This document shows positions 9,902 to 19,242 of a stretch of DNA of 33,673 bases, in pieces. Numbering within the stretch: the first letter of the stretch is position 1; each line of letters begins with the position of its first letter. This DNA comes from Planctomycetia bacterium (GTDB taxonomy: Bacteria; Planctomycetota; Planctomycetia; Pirellulales; UBA1268). Made by a program: the position numbers and the translations under genes. The notes beneath the pieces were generated by a model that worked only from the letters and a program-made list of their open reading frames with translations, was not told the DNA's origin and searched no databases. The stretch lies in assembly GCA_009919445.1 (NCBI GenBank), contig RGBY01000003.1, positions 1 to 33,673 on the forward strand. Reading direction: 5' to 3'.

Positions 9902-10776
9902 TGCGGGGTCTCCTGTTGTTTTGAGAGCAGACTGCGCAGGACGGAATGGTTGTTGCGAATATGGTCTTCGAGTCGGTTTCCGGCAGCTTCCCAATCACCT
10001 GTGATAAGGGCCTCAAGAATGCCACGATGCTGTTGTACCGCCTGCAAGGCCGCACCGTAGTCAAGTGCTTCCCATTCAAAGAGCCGTTCAAAGTACTTGC
10101 CATGCCGATCAAAAAAGTCAGCGATAAATGGGTTCTGCGACTTTTTGATGAGGTACGTATGCAGCCTTGCGTCAGGCTGCGGTCGCTCGCTTGATCGTGT
10201 TGGAATACGGTTTGCGGCAAGCATCTCTTGAAGCTCTGCCCGAACCAGTCGATGCTTCGCAAGATTGAGTGCCATGCGTTCAACCATGACGCGAAACTCG
10301 ATGTACGCATCGAGGTCTGCTTCCTTGAACGGCCGAAGCCTCCAGCCACGTCGGGGCAGGTGGACGATGATCCCATCGCCAGCAAGGCGGTGAAAGATCT
10401 GGCGAATCGTCGCCCGACTCACGTTATATTTCCGAGCTGTTGCCTCTTCCCGCAAGATGATCGAAATACCTTTGAGGCTTTGTTCAATAAGATCTTGGGT
10501 GACTGTGGCGAAATGGGTTTCAAAGGTTTGAAGGGGATCTGGCTGCTTGGTCTTTGGCTGCCGCTGCCGTCCCCGTCGCTTTGTGATGACAAGCCGGCGA
10601 TTCGTCGAGCGTTGCAGAAATCCCTCATCGATGAGTTCTGTGACCGCGATGCGAACGGGGGTTAGGCTGACGTTGTAATGGTCAGAAAGCCGCTCAAGGG
10701 TCAGCAAGTCGGCGAGCGCCTCCCCTCGGTCGATTCGAGCCATAAGGTCGTGCTTGATGTGTCTCGTCAGACTCAT
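9898..10776 (-). CDS. GntR-family transcriptional regulator with two tandem winged-helix domains and a C-terminal FCD domain
   Basis: First wHTH 'LTLERLSDHYNVSLTPVRIAVTELIDEGFLQRSTNRRLVI'. Second wHTH 'IILREEATARKYNVSRATIRQIFHRLAGDGIIVHLPRRGWRLRPF'. FCD-like helices follow, with 'DARLHTYLIKKSQNPFI' and 'QHRGILEALITGDWEAAGNRLEDHIRNN'. ATG at 10776. Confidence 0.85.
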   Translation of the reverse strand: MSLTRHIKHDLMARIDRGEALADLLTLERLSDHYNVSLTPVRIAVTELIDEGFLQRSTNRRLVITKRRGRQRQPKTKQPDPLQTFETHFATVTQDLIEQSLKGISIILREEATARKYNVSRATIRQIFHRLAGDGIIVHLPRRGWRLRPFKEADLDAYIEFRVMVERMALNLAKHRLVRAELQEMLAANRIPTRSSERPQPDARLHTYLIKKSQNPFIADFFDRHGKYFERLFEWEALDYGAALQAVQQHRGILEALITGDWEAAGNRLEDHIRNNHSVLRSLLSKQQETPQ

Positions 10777-10904
10777 GGAAGGGATAGTGGGTGGCGACAG
10801 TGAGGCAGACTGCACGAGCGACCGACCTAGCGGCCCAGAGCAAGTGAGGAGGTAGGCAGACGGGATTCCCGGCCACAGGGGGGTCTGATGCTCATTAGTT
10901 TTAT

Positions 10905-10922
10905 TTTGTAGACAAAGACAAA
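10905..10922. promoter_or_regulatory. candidate GntR/FCD operator: TTTGT-AG-ACAAA inverted repeat plus an extra ACAAA half-site
   Basis: The + strand reads TTTGTAGACAAAGACAAA. TTGTnnACAA-type palindromes are characteristic GntR/FCD operators. It lies in the divergent gap between the gntR-like gene (start 10776) and the U32 gene (start 11075). Confidence 0.5.
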
Positions 10923-11074
10923 AGTGGTCAAGCCGGCCCCGCTGTTCGGCGAGAATCATGTTCTTCATGCGTTTCATGCGTCTGGCAAGGTCGTAAGACG
11001 ACTTGATGGACGGCGAACAGCGATGCAGATTCAGCCTCTGGCTGTTCCTACCTTTCCGGTCGATACTCAAGAAC

Positions 11075-13579
11075 ATGAACCGAGCCCCCGAACTTCTTGC
11101 TCCCGCTGGCAATCAAGACTGCCTGCGAGCGGCCATCGCCAACGGCGCTGATGCCGTCTACTTCGGGTTGGAAACCGGCTTCAATGCCCGGGCCCGAGCG
11201 ACCAATTTTACGGTCGACAACCTACCCGAAGTGATGCAGGTGCTGCACCGGTATGGGCTGCGTGGATACGTCACACTCAATACGCTTGTTTTCACTGATG
11301 AACTGGAGCCATTTGCCGAGACGGTGGCAGCGGTCGCTCAGGCTGGTGTTGATGCGGTATTGGTGCAGGACGTCGGTGCGGCACGATTGATTCAAAAGGT
11401 GTGTCCTGATCTGCCACTGCATGCTTCGACACAGATGACGCTCACCAGCGCCGAGACGATTCAGCTGGCAGAATCTCTTGGCATGGAGCGAGTTGTTCTG
11501 GCCAGAGAGTTATCGCTGGAAGAAATTACAGCCATCTCGCGTGATACCTCGATGCCGCTTGAGGTCTTTGTTCATGGGGCCCTCTGCGTGGCCTACTCAG
11601 GCCAGTGCCTCACCAGTGAGTCTCTCGGCGGGAGGAGTGCGAACCGAGGACAGTGCGCGCAGGCCTGTCGACTCCCCTACGATCTGCTCTGCGATGGGCA
11701 GGACGTTGATCTGGGAAACCAGCAGTATCTGCTTTCACCACAGGACCTCGCCGCTTTTCCACTTGTACCCGATCTGATTGCTGCTGGCGTCGCGTCATTG
11801 AAAATCGAGGGCCGCTTAAAGACTCCTGAATATGTGGCAGCGATCACCCGTCGCTACCGCGAGGCAATCGACGCAGCAGTTACGGGGGCACCAGTGATCT
11901 TTACGCCCCGCCAGATCGAGGAGATGGAGCTGACCTTCTCTCGCGGGTTTTCGCCTGGCTGGCTGCAGGGTTGTGACCACAAGATGCTGGTGCCGGCCAC
12001 CAGCAGTGCCAAGCGAGGGGTTTTGTTAGGTGAGGTCCTCGCGGTGTCAGGCCAACGAGTGGCTGTGCAGCTTGCCGCCTCTGTTGCTCGCGGTGACGGC
12101 GTGGCTTTTGAAGCGCCAGCTGATGAGCCAACCCAGGGTGGCCGTGTCTACGAGGTCTTTGTTGGAGGGCGGTCGCTTGAGCAGCCCGTCGAGCGGGTAA
12201 TCGTGGAACTGGCCTTTGGACGAAACGCCATCGACCTCACCACCATCACGCGGGGCCAGCAGGTCTGGAAGACTGACGACCCGCAGGTAACCCAGCGGCT
12301 TCGCAAGACCTACAGTGGTGGGCATCTGCAGCGGCAGCAGCCGCTCGATCTTGTCATTGCGGTAGCCGTTGGCCAGCCGCTGGTCATCGAGGCTCGTCTT
12401 GCCGATGGTCAATCGTGCCGACTGGCCAGCGAAACGCCAGTTGAAGCAGCCCGTCAGCATCCACTGACCGAGACGGTGCTGCGTGAGCAATTCGGCCGCC
12501 TCGGCGGCAGCCCTTTCAGACTTCAAAACCTGACCGCCACAATCACCGATCACCCGATGGTGCCTTTTAGTGTGCTCGGGCAACTCCGTAAGGAACTGGT
12601 CAGCCAACTGACAGCCCTGGTGGAGCAGCCAGCCTCTCGGCAGGTGGCTGCTCAGCCCGCCACGGTCGTGCGGGAACTGCTGGCTGCCGTTGCCGCACCT
12701 GCTGTTACCACGCCAACCTTGCCGACACTGCAGGTGCTCGTTCGGACAGAATCGCAACTGCAGGCCGTGCTTGACCTCGGTGAGCGCAACCTCCTGGCTG
12801 ACTTCGCCGATATCCGCCGCTATCGCGAGGCGGTTCAGCTGGCTCGCCGTTATGGGGCTCAGCTCTTTGTCGCGACGCCCCGGATTCAGAAGCCGGGTGA
12901 GCTGGGGATTTTTGCAGCCCTGGCCCGCCATGACCCCGACGGCATTCTTGTTCGCAATAGCAGCGGGCTTGAGTTCTTCCGTCAGCGTGGGCTGCCGATT
13001 GCCGGAGATTTTTCACTCAATGTCACCAACCCTGTTACGGCAGCATTCTTTCTGGAACGTGGGCTCCAGCGGCTGACGATTTCCTATGACTGTAATCGCG
13101 AGCAGCTGCTCGATCTGGTTGCCGCCACTGATGCCAGTCGTCTCGAGGTGGTCATCCACCAGCACATGCCAATGTTTCATATGGAGCACTGTGTTTTTTG
13201 TGCAGTGCTGTCGCCTGGTACCAACAAGACGAACTGCGGTCGACCATGCGACACCCACACCGTTCACTTGCGGGATCGAATTGGGGTTGAGCATCTGCTT
13301 ACGGCTGATGTTGGCTGCCGGAATACGCTCTTTAATGCGGTTCCGCAGAGTGGTGCTGAGGCTGTCGCAGCATTGCGCGAAAGAGGGGTTGGCCATCTGC
13401 GAATCGAACTTCTTGATGAGTCAGCTTCGGAGATCAGCAGCATCATCACGGCGTACCGCGATCTCCTTGCTGGAAAGGTCACTGGCCAGAGTGTCTGGGC
13501 TGGCCTGCAGGCTGCCAACCGGGTTGGGGTCACCCGGGGGACGCTCGAGGAACGTCGCAACCCCTTGGCGATTCTCTGA
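11075..13579 (+). CDS. U32 family peptidase / RlhA-like protein with N- and C-terminal U32-type Cys clusters
   Basis: 'PELLAPAGNQDCLRAAIANGADAVYFGLETGFNARA', 'HASTQMTLTSAETIQLAESLGMERVVLARELSLEEI', 'CVAYSGQCLTSESLGGRSANRGQCAQACRLPY' and 'SLKIEGRLKTPEYVAAITRRYREAID'. A second cluster is 'HCVFCAVLSPGTNKTNCGRPC'. Confidence 0.9.
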   Translation: MNRAPELLAPAGNQDCLRAAIANGADAVYFGLETGFNARARATNFTVDNLPEVMQVLHRYGLRGYVTLNTLVFTDELEPFAETVAAVAQAGVDAVLVQDVGAARLIQKVCPDLPLHASTQMTLTSAETIQLAESLGMERVVLARELSLEEITAISRDTSMPLEVFVHGALCVAYSGQCLTSESLGGRSANRGQCAQACRLPYDLLCDGQDVDLGNQQYLLSPQDLAAFPLVPDLIAAGVASLKIEGRLKTPEYVAAITRRYREAIDAAVTGAPVIFTPRQIEEMELTFSRGFSPGWLQGCDHKMLVPATSSAKRGVLLGEVLAVSGQRVAVQLAASVARGDGVAFEAPADEPTQGGRVYEVFVGGRSLEQPVERVIVELAFGRNAIDLTTITRGQQVWKTDDPQVTQRLRKTYSGGHLQRQQPLDLVIAVAVGQPLVIEARLADGQSCRLASETPVEAARQHPLTETVLREQFGRLGGSPFRLQNLTATITDHPMVPFSVLGQLRKELVSQLTALVEQPASRQVAAQPATVVRELLAAVAAPAVTTPTLPTLQVLVRTESQLQAVLDLGERNLLADFADIRRYREAVQLARRYGAQLFVATPRIQKPGELGIFAALARHDPDGILVRNSSGLEFFRQRGLPIAGDFSLNVTNPVTAAFFLERGLQRLTISYDCNREQLLDLVAATDASRLEVVIHQHMPMFHMEHCVFCAVLSPGTNKTNCGRPCDTHTVHLRDRIGVEHLLTADVGCRNTLFNAVPQSGAEAVAALRERGVGHLRIELLDESASEISSIITAYRDLLAGKVTGQSVWAGLQAANRVGVTRGTLEERRNPLAIL

Positions 13580-13591
13580 GCACAGCTAAGT

Positions 13592-14278
13592 TCAGGACTG
13601 CCAGACCTGTCGGCGATAGGCCAGTGGCGTGAGCCCGATGTACTTCTTAAACGACCGGGTGAAGTGGCTCTGATCGTAGAAGCCACAACTCGCGGCAATG
13701 GAGCCGATAGCAGCGTTGGATTCCGTCAGTTGGCGGCGGGCTAGTTGCAGCCTCAGTCGCATCAGATACTCGCTGGGGCTCATGCGGAACAGCCGGCGAA
13801 ACTCTCGTTGCAACTGGCTTGTCGAAAGCCCTGCCCGACGGGCCATGTCAGGGATACTGACACTTTTCCGATAGTGTCTGACGGCATGCTCAAGTGCCGG
13901 GGTGAGCCGCTGGTAATCGTGCGGTGCGTTTCCCGGCTGGTCAATCGGCCGGAGGACGCCGGCAAGGCCAATGACTTTGCCGCTCGGGTTAAGGAGCGGA
14001 ACTTTCGTTCCCAGGTACCACCGGGGCATGCCCGTATGGTGCGGCATAAACCAGGGCTGATCATGAGCGGGCTGATTCATCTCCATGATCCGGCGGTCAT
14101 CGGCAACGTATTCAGCCGCCAGAGCCGGAGGATGAAAATCAAAGTCAGTCTTGCCGATCATCTCGGCGGGGTCAGTGCAGCCATGGAGGCGAAGAAAACA
14201 GCGATTGACCCGGCAGAAACGACTCTGCCGATCTTTGCCAAAAAAGGCTGCGTCGGGGAGGGCGTCAAAGAGCGGCAA
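13592..14278 (-). CDS. AraC-family transcriptional regulator with N-terminal PAS domain
   Basis: 'PLFDALPDAAFFGKDRQSRFCRVNRCFLRLHG' is PAS-like. 'SIPDMARRAGLSTSQLQREFRRLFRMSPSEYLMRLRLQLARRQL' and 'AIGSIAASCGFYDQSHFTRSFKKYIGLTPLAYRR' are the two AraC HTHs. The start is a TTG; an upstream in-frame TAG with no ATG or GTG between was read by eye. Confidence 0.85.
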   Translation of the reverse strand: MPLFDALPDAAFFGKDRQSRFCRVNRCFLRLHGCTDPAEMIGKTDFDFHPPALAAEYVADDRRIMEMNQPAHDQPWFMPHHTGMPRWYLGTKVPLLNPSGKVIGLAGVLRPIDQPGNAPHDYQRLTPALEHAVRHYRKSVSIPDMARRAGLSTSQLQREFRRLFRMSPSEYLMRLRLQLARRQLTESNAAIGSIAASCGFYDQSHFTRSFKKYIGLTPLAYRRQVWQS

Positions 14279-14475
14279 CGCCTGGGAACGGTCAAATGCC
14301 GTCTGCCAGGCGTCAATTTCTTGGGAAGCCTTGGGGGGGCAGGCGTAATCAGACTAGACGGCGGTCGGTCGGTTCCCGCTATCATGCCGATTCACCAGAC
14401 ACTGAACTCAGAAAACCCATCGCTGGTGTGGCGATGCGGCAGTGAAACAAATTTTTGGAAGCTACGGAGCGGAGC

Positions 14476-15534
14476 ATGTCGGAAAACGCAATCGAGAAGG
14501 TGGTCATCATTGGAAGCGGTCCTGCAGGCTGGTGCGCTGCAACCTACGCGGCCCGTGCCCAGTTGCAGCCGTTGGTCTATGAGGGCGCCATTACGGAAGA
14601 GAACCGGATGGCCGGCACCCTGCCCCTGGGACAGCTTGCCCTGACCAGCGAAGTCGAGAATTACGCAGGGTTTCCAGCCGGTGATCTGGGGGCATTTCTC
14701 GACTCTGCCTTGCCGCAGGAGCGGCGGATGATGATGCCGCCGCACGATGGCCATGGTGTGACCGGTCCAGAGTTGATGGAACTGATGCGACAGCAGGCGG
14801 TCAATTTTGGCACACGGGTCGTCACGGATGACATTGTGAAAGTCGATTTTTCCAGCCGGCCATTCACGCTGGTTACGGCCGGAGGAAGTGAGGTCCGGGC
14901 CCACAGTGTCATTGTCGCGACGGGTGCCAGTGCCAACTGGCTTGGTCTCGAGAGTGAGACCCGTTTTAAGAATCGGGGCGTGAGTGCCTGTGCTGTCTGC
15001 GACGGGGCCCTGCCACGGTTCCGCAACAAGGAACTGGTCGTGGTTGGAGGAGGTGACTCAGCCGTGGAAGAGGCGACCTACCTGACCAAGTTTGCCAGCC
15101 GGGTCCACCTGGTGCATCGTCGTGACGAACTCCGCGCCAGCAAGATCATGGCGAAACGAGCACTCGAGAATGACAAGATTCAGATTCACTTCGACACGAC
15201 GCTGGCCGAGGTGCTCGGGGATGACGAGCAGGGGGTGACTGGCGTGCGTCTTGAGAGCACGACTGACGTCGCGAAAACAACAACCCTGGAAGTGGCAGGT
15301 GTCTTTCTGGCCATCGGCCATACCCCCAACACAGCCTTCCTGGATGGCCAACTGGAATTGAATGCCAAGAAGTACATCATCTGGCAGAAGCACTTCCGCA
15401 CGGCGACCAACGTCGAAGGGGTGTTTGCGGCAGGTGACGTTGCCGATGACTACTACCGTCAGGCCATTTCTGCCGCCGGGACAGGCTGCATGGCCGCCCT
15501 TGATGCCGAACGCTGGCTCGCGGAGCATGACTGA
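14476..15534 (+). CDS. trxB: thioredoxin-disulfide reductase (TrxB)
   Basis: '[29 protein letters not shown]', '[39 protein letters not shown]' and '[34 protein letters not shown]'. ATG at 14476. Confidence 0.94.
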   Translation: MSENAIEKVVIIGSGPAGWCAATYAARAQLQPLVYEGAITEENRMAGTLPLGQLALTSEVENYAGFPAGDLGAFLDSALPQERRMMMPPHDGHGVTGPELMELMRQQAVNFGTRVVTDDIVKVDFSSRPFTLVTAGGSEVRAHSVIVATGASANWLGLESETRFKNRGVSACAVCDGALPRFRNKELVVVGGGDSAVEEATYLTKFASRVHLVHRRDELRASKIMAKRALENDKIQIHFDTTLAEVLGDDEQGVTGVRLESTTDVAKTTTLEVAGVFLAIGHTPNTAFLDGQLELNAKKYIIWQKHFRTATNVEGVFAAGDVADDYYRQAISAAGTGCMAALDAERWLAEHD

Positions 15535-15577
15535 TGGGGTTGCCGAGCGGTCGGCTGACGGTCAGCTGCTGGGTGCT

Positions 15578-15593
15578 CCTGAGTCACCTCAGG
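15578..15593. terminator. inverted repeat CCTGAG-TCAC-CTCAGG at the trxB/carA convergent junction
   Basis: Perfect 6-bp inverted repeat in a 54-nt convergent gap that overlaps the carA stop codon. A termination role is inferred only. Confidence 0.35.
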
Positions 15594-16794
15594 CCATCAT
15601 TTCGCGGAAGCGGCTGAACAAGTAGGCCGAGTCGTGCGGGCCGGCAGCGGCTTCCGGATGGTACTGCACGCTGGCTGCGGCAGCGGTGCGGTGCCGCAGG
15701 CCCTCGATGGTGCCATCGTTGAGATTGCGATGAGTAACTTCGAGCGACTCAGGAAGGGTCTCTTCCTCGACGGCGAAACCATGATTTTGCGAGGTGATTT
15801 CGACCTTGCCCGTCGACAAGTCCAGCACGGGCTGGTTGGCTCCACGGTGACCGAACTTGAGTTTGAACGTTTTTGCACCGCAGGCCTGGGCGAGCAGTTG
15901 GTGACCCAGGCAGATTCCGAAGATCGGTACCTTGCCGACCAGTTCACGAACCGTGGCGACCCCATAGTCAACCACCTCTGGGTCGCCGGGACCATTGCTC
16001 AGGAAAACCCCATCGGGCTTGAGAGCCAGCACGTCGGCAGCCGTCGCCCGCCCGGGAAGCACCGTTACTCGGCACCCTTGGCTGGCTAGGTGTCGGGCGA
16101 TGTTCCACTTCATGCCGAAGTCGAGTGCCACCACATGCTTCTCATCGGTGAAGGAATGTGGCTCAGGCATGTCGCCACCAACTCGAGGCATTGGCATCGG
16201 CTGAGCGTCGGCAGCCAGTGGCTCCGCCCAGTCAGTTGGTCCTTCTGGCATTACCTCACGAACAAGATCACGCCCCACCAGCGGTGGTGCTTCGCGAGCC
16301 ATCTTCACCAGGGCATCGGCATCAAGGACTTCACTGGACAGGACACCAGTCATGGCACCATGGGTACGAATCTGTCTGACCAGGGCCCGCGTATCGATGC
16401 CGCTGATGCCAACCACGCCGGCAGCATCGAGATAGTCACTGAGAGTACCCGTGGCGACGTGATTGCTTGCCACCCGACTCGCCTCACGTACGACGAAACC
16501 GGCCATCTGCAGGTGGCCGCTCTCAACATCATCACGGTTGATGCCGTAGTTGCCGATCTGAGGAGCGGTCATCACCAGAATCTGGCCGCGATAACTCGGG
16601 TCGGTCAGAATCTCCTGATAGCCCGTCATTGAGGTATTGAAGCAGACCTCACCAGACACGGTGCCACGGTGACCAAATGCTTCACCGAGAAAGAAGGTGC
16701 CATCTTCGAGCGCTAAAGCTGCTTGTGCCACGCCAGTTCTTCTCCTGCCCAATGGGGTTTCTGGGGGGGTGCTGCGAGACTCCCTCAAAATCAT
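15589..16794 (-). CDS. carA: carbamoyl-phosphate synthase small subunit
   Basis: '[57 protein letters not shown]', '[15 protein letters not shown]' and '[33 protein letters not shown]'. Start chosen as the ATG at 16794; the downstream GTG at '[11 protein letters not shown]' is an alternative. Confidence 0.93.
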   Translation of the reverse strand: MILRESRSTPPETPLGRRRTGVAQAALALEDGTFFLGEAFGHRGTVSGEVCFNTSMTGYQEILTDPSYRGQILVMTAPQIGNYGINRDDVESGHLQMAGFVVREASRVASNHVATGTLSDYLDAAGVVGISGIDTRALVRQIRTHGAMTGVLSSEVLDADALVKMAREAPPLVGRDLVREVMPEGPTDWAEPLAADAQPMPMPRVGGDMPEPHSFTDEKHVVALDFGMKWNIARHLASQGCRVTVLPGRATAADVLALKPDGVFLSNGPGDPEVVDYGVATVRELVGKVPIFGICLGHQLLAQACGAKTFKLKFGHRGANQPVLDLSTGKVEITSQNHGFAVEEETLPESLEVTHRNLNDGTIEGLRHRTAAAASVQYHPEAAAGPHDSAYLFSRFREMMA

Positions 16795-16968
16795 ACCAGC
16801 GGTGGCCGCCCCGGGAACCGCCCTGTTTCTGAATCGAAAATCCTGCCAAAAAGTGAAATGGAAATCGCCTGCCCTGGCCGGCTCGCTTGTCCTCTGCTGG
16901 CTGAGGCTTGGCATGACTCATTGTCCATCTGCTGGTGAGAAGACATCTTTGTGAAGGAAATAAGCCCC

Positions 16969-17685
16969 ATGCCCAGCCTGACGCGTGCCGAGGTTCGTGA
17001 ACTTGATCGAATTGCCATCGAGGAATTTGGTCTGCCCGGCATCGTTTTGATGGAAAATGCAGGCCGAAACGCTGCGTCAGCCATTCTGCGGACGGTTGGA
17101 ACGCTGGCCGCCGAACGCCTGGTCATTGCGGTCGGCCCCGGGAACAACGGTGGAGACGGACTCGTGATTGCCCGCCACCTGGAACGTGCTGGGGCTGATG
17201 TGCAGGTGGTGCTGGCTGCTGCCGCTGATCGGTTCCGGGGCGATGCGGCGACCAACTTGCGGGTTGTGGAGCGTTCTGGGATTCGGCTGACCTGTCTCGC
17301 CGGGCATCCAGGCGAAGCCTGGCAGGAGGCCCTGGCCGACGCCACCTGCGTGATCGATGCCCTCCTCGGCACGGGGGCCGTCGGGCCTGCCCGTGGAGAC
17401 GTGGCGATGGCGATCAGCAGCATCGTTGCCTGGGCTGACAGAGCGCCAGCCCATCGTGTGATCGCCATTGATCTGCCCTCCGGGCTCGACTGCGATACCG
17501 GCAGGCCCCTGGGGCCCTGCGTCCGTGCGACCCGGACGTTGACCTTCGTGGCGGCCAAACTCGGCTTCGCTGCGGCTGGCGCAGATCAATTCACCGGCCC
17601 GGTCGAAGAACTTGACATCGGTGCCCCCCGAGCAGTGCTGGCCCGGTTTGGCCTCCTCGACAGCTTGGCCCGGTCCGCTGAATAA
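16969..17685 (+). CDS. nnrE: NAD(P)H-hydrate epimerase (YjeF N-terminal domain)
   Basis: 'LTRAEVRELDRIAIEEFGLPGIVLMENAGRNAA', 'VGPGNNGGDGLVIARHL' and 'VIAIDLPSGLDCDTGRPLG'. AAGGAA ribosome-binding site upstream of the ATG at 16969. Confidence 0.9.
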   Translation: MPSLTRAEVRELDRIAIEEFGLPGIVLMENAGRNAASAILRTVGTLAAERLVIAVGPGNNGGDGLVIARHLERAGADVQVVLAAAADRFRGDAATNLRVVERSGIRLTCLAGHPGEAWQEALADATCVIDALLGTGAVGPARGDVAMAISSIVAWADRAPAHRVIAIDLPSGLDCDTGRPLGPCVRATRTLTFVAAKLGFAAAGADQFTGPVEELDIGAPRAVLARFGLLDSLARSAE

Positions 17686-17766
17686 GACGGTGCGATGCAC
17701 TGCCGGCGTTATGAGCCGGTGGAAATCTCTGCCACCGCATGATGCAGTAAGCAGCATCCCCAAACC

Positions 17767-17785
17767 TGCTCAGTGTTTCTGAGCA
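17767..17785. terminator. hairpin TGCTCAG-TGTTT-CTGAGCA between convergent nnrE and proA
   Basis: 7-bp perfect stem with a 5-nt loop in a convergent gap, with no strong T-tract. Confidence 0.35.
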
Positions 17786-17870
17786 TGGCCCAAATGAGAG
17801 GCCCAAATGAAAGGCCAACGGATGTTTTGCGACGAACCGCAAAGGGAGGGAGGATCCTTGCAGCCGTGAG

Positions 17871-19136
17871 TCAGCTTTTGGTTTGGCCCGTTCCGCGGAC
17901 GACGTATTTGTATGTGGTCAATTCTCGAGGGCCGCACGGGCCACGGGCATGAAGCTTGTCAGTTGAGATACCGATCTCAGCGCCAAGCCCGAGTTCACTC
18001 CCATCATTGAATCGGGTGCTGGCATTGACCAACACCACAGCGGTGTCAACGCGAGCAGCGAACCGGTCAGCGGCCGCAGAGTCTGATGTCACGATGGCAT
18101 CGGTGTGGCGAGAGCCGAAACGGTTGATGTGGGTAATGGCCTCATCAATCGAATGAACGACGGCAAGAGAAATTTTTGGCCCCAGGAATTCGGTGGCGAA
18201 GTCGGCTTCCGTAGCACTGCCGATTGTGGGCAGGATCTCGCGGCTAGCGGCATCACCAACCAGTTCAACACCGCGTTTTTCCAGGCCAGCCGCGATCGGT
18301 GGTAACACGGCGGCCGCGACATCGGCATGAACCAGGAGTGATTCGGCGGCATTACAGACCCCCATCCGCTGGCACTTGGCGTCAATCAAGATCTGTTCGG
18401 CCATGGCCAGATCGGCAGCTTTGTCGATGTAGACATGACAGTTGCCACTGAAATGCTTGAGCACCGGCATCTTCGCCTCAGAGCAGACACGCCGGATCAG
18501 GGCTTCTCCGCCACGGGGAATCGTCATGTCGATGAGGTCATCAAACTGGAGAAAGGCACCGACCGCTTCACGGTCAGCCACATCGACCAATTGCACGCAG
18601 TCGACCGGCAGGCCCGTTTCAGTGAGGGCTTGCCGCACGCAGGTGACGATTTGACGGCTGGAATGAGCGGCCTCCTTGCCCCCGCGTAAAATGACGGCAT
18701 TGCCTGAGGCGATCGCCACTGCGGCGGCATCAGCCGTGACGTTTGGACGTGACTCGTAGATAAAAAAGATCACTCCCAGAGGCACGCGAACCTTGCGGAC
18801 TTCAAGGCCATTGGGTCGGGTGTTCGTTTCGATCACTTCTCCGACGGGATCGGGAAGGGCGGCCACGGCTTCGATACCGGCAGCAATTCCTTCGATACGG
18901 TCGGTGTCGAGTCTCAGTCGATCGGTGGCAGCTTCAGTGAGACCAAAGCCAGGAGCAGCAGCAAGGTCTTTGGCATTGGCGGTGAGGATTGCCTGTGCAT
19001 CGGCCCGAATCAGGCGGGCGGCAGCCCGCAGGCATGCGGCCTTCTGTTCTGCTGGAATCGACGCCAGTTCAATTGCTGCTGAGCGGCTGCGGCTGGCAAT
19101 ATCACGACAGTGGGTGGTGAGTTGGTCGGCAGACAT
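17871..19136 (-). CDS. proA: gamma-glutamyl phosphate reductase (glutamate-5-semialdehyde dehydrogenase)
   Basis: 'VRKVRVPLGVIFFIYESRPNVTADAAAVAIASGNAVILRGGKEA', 'MTIPRGGEALIRRVCSEAKMPVLKHFSGNCHVYID' and 'GLGAEIGISTDKLHARGPCGPRELTTYKYVV'. Confidence 0.95.
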   Translation of the reverse strand: MSADQLTTHCRDIASRSRSAAIELASIPAEQKAACLRAAARLIRADAQAILTANAKDLAAAPGFGLTEAATDRLRLDTDRIEGIAAGIEAVAALPDPVGEVIETNTRPNGLEVRKVRVPLGVIFFIYESRPNVTADAAAVAIASGNAVILRGGKEAAHSSRQIVTCVRQALTETGLPVDCVQLVDVADREAVGAFLQFDDLIDMTIPRGGEALIRRVCSEAKMPVLKHFSGNCHVYIDKAADLAMAEQILIDAKCQRMGVCNAAESLLVHADVAAAVLPPIAAGLEKRGVELVGDAASREILPTIGSATEADFATEFLGPKISLAVVHSIDEAITHINRFGSRHTDAIVTSDSAAADRFAARVDTAVVLVNASTRFNDGSELGLGAEIGISTDKLHARGPCGPRELTTYKYVVRGTGQTKS

Positions 19137-19242
19137 GGCGCACTCTCGAGGAATCTGGAAACAGCGATGCCCCGCCAGGGCAGTGGGCGTCTCTCTCAGT
19201 ATGCCATCTCAGGCCTGCTGGTGCTGGCAGGAGCAAGCCGTC

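Noticed and set aside
9902-11112. Longer GntR ORF start (404 aa, to 11112)
   Set aside because: The extension would run through the candidate operator and the U32 5' region and has no conserved content; the ATG at 10776 fits the first wHTH.
12047-12931. 294-aa minus-strand ORF antisense to the U32 gene
   Set aside because: Shadow ORF within a strongly supported CDS; no family motifs.
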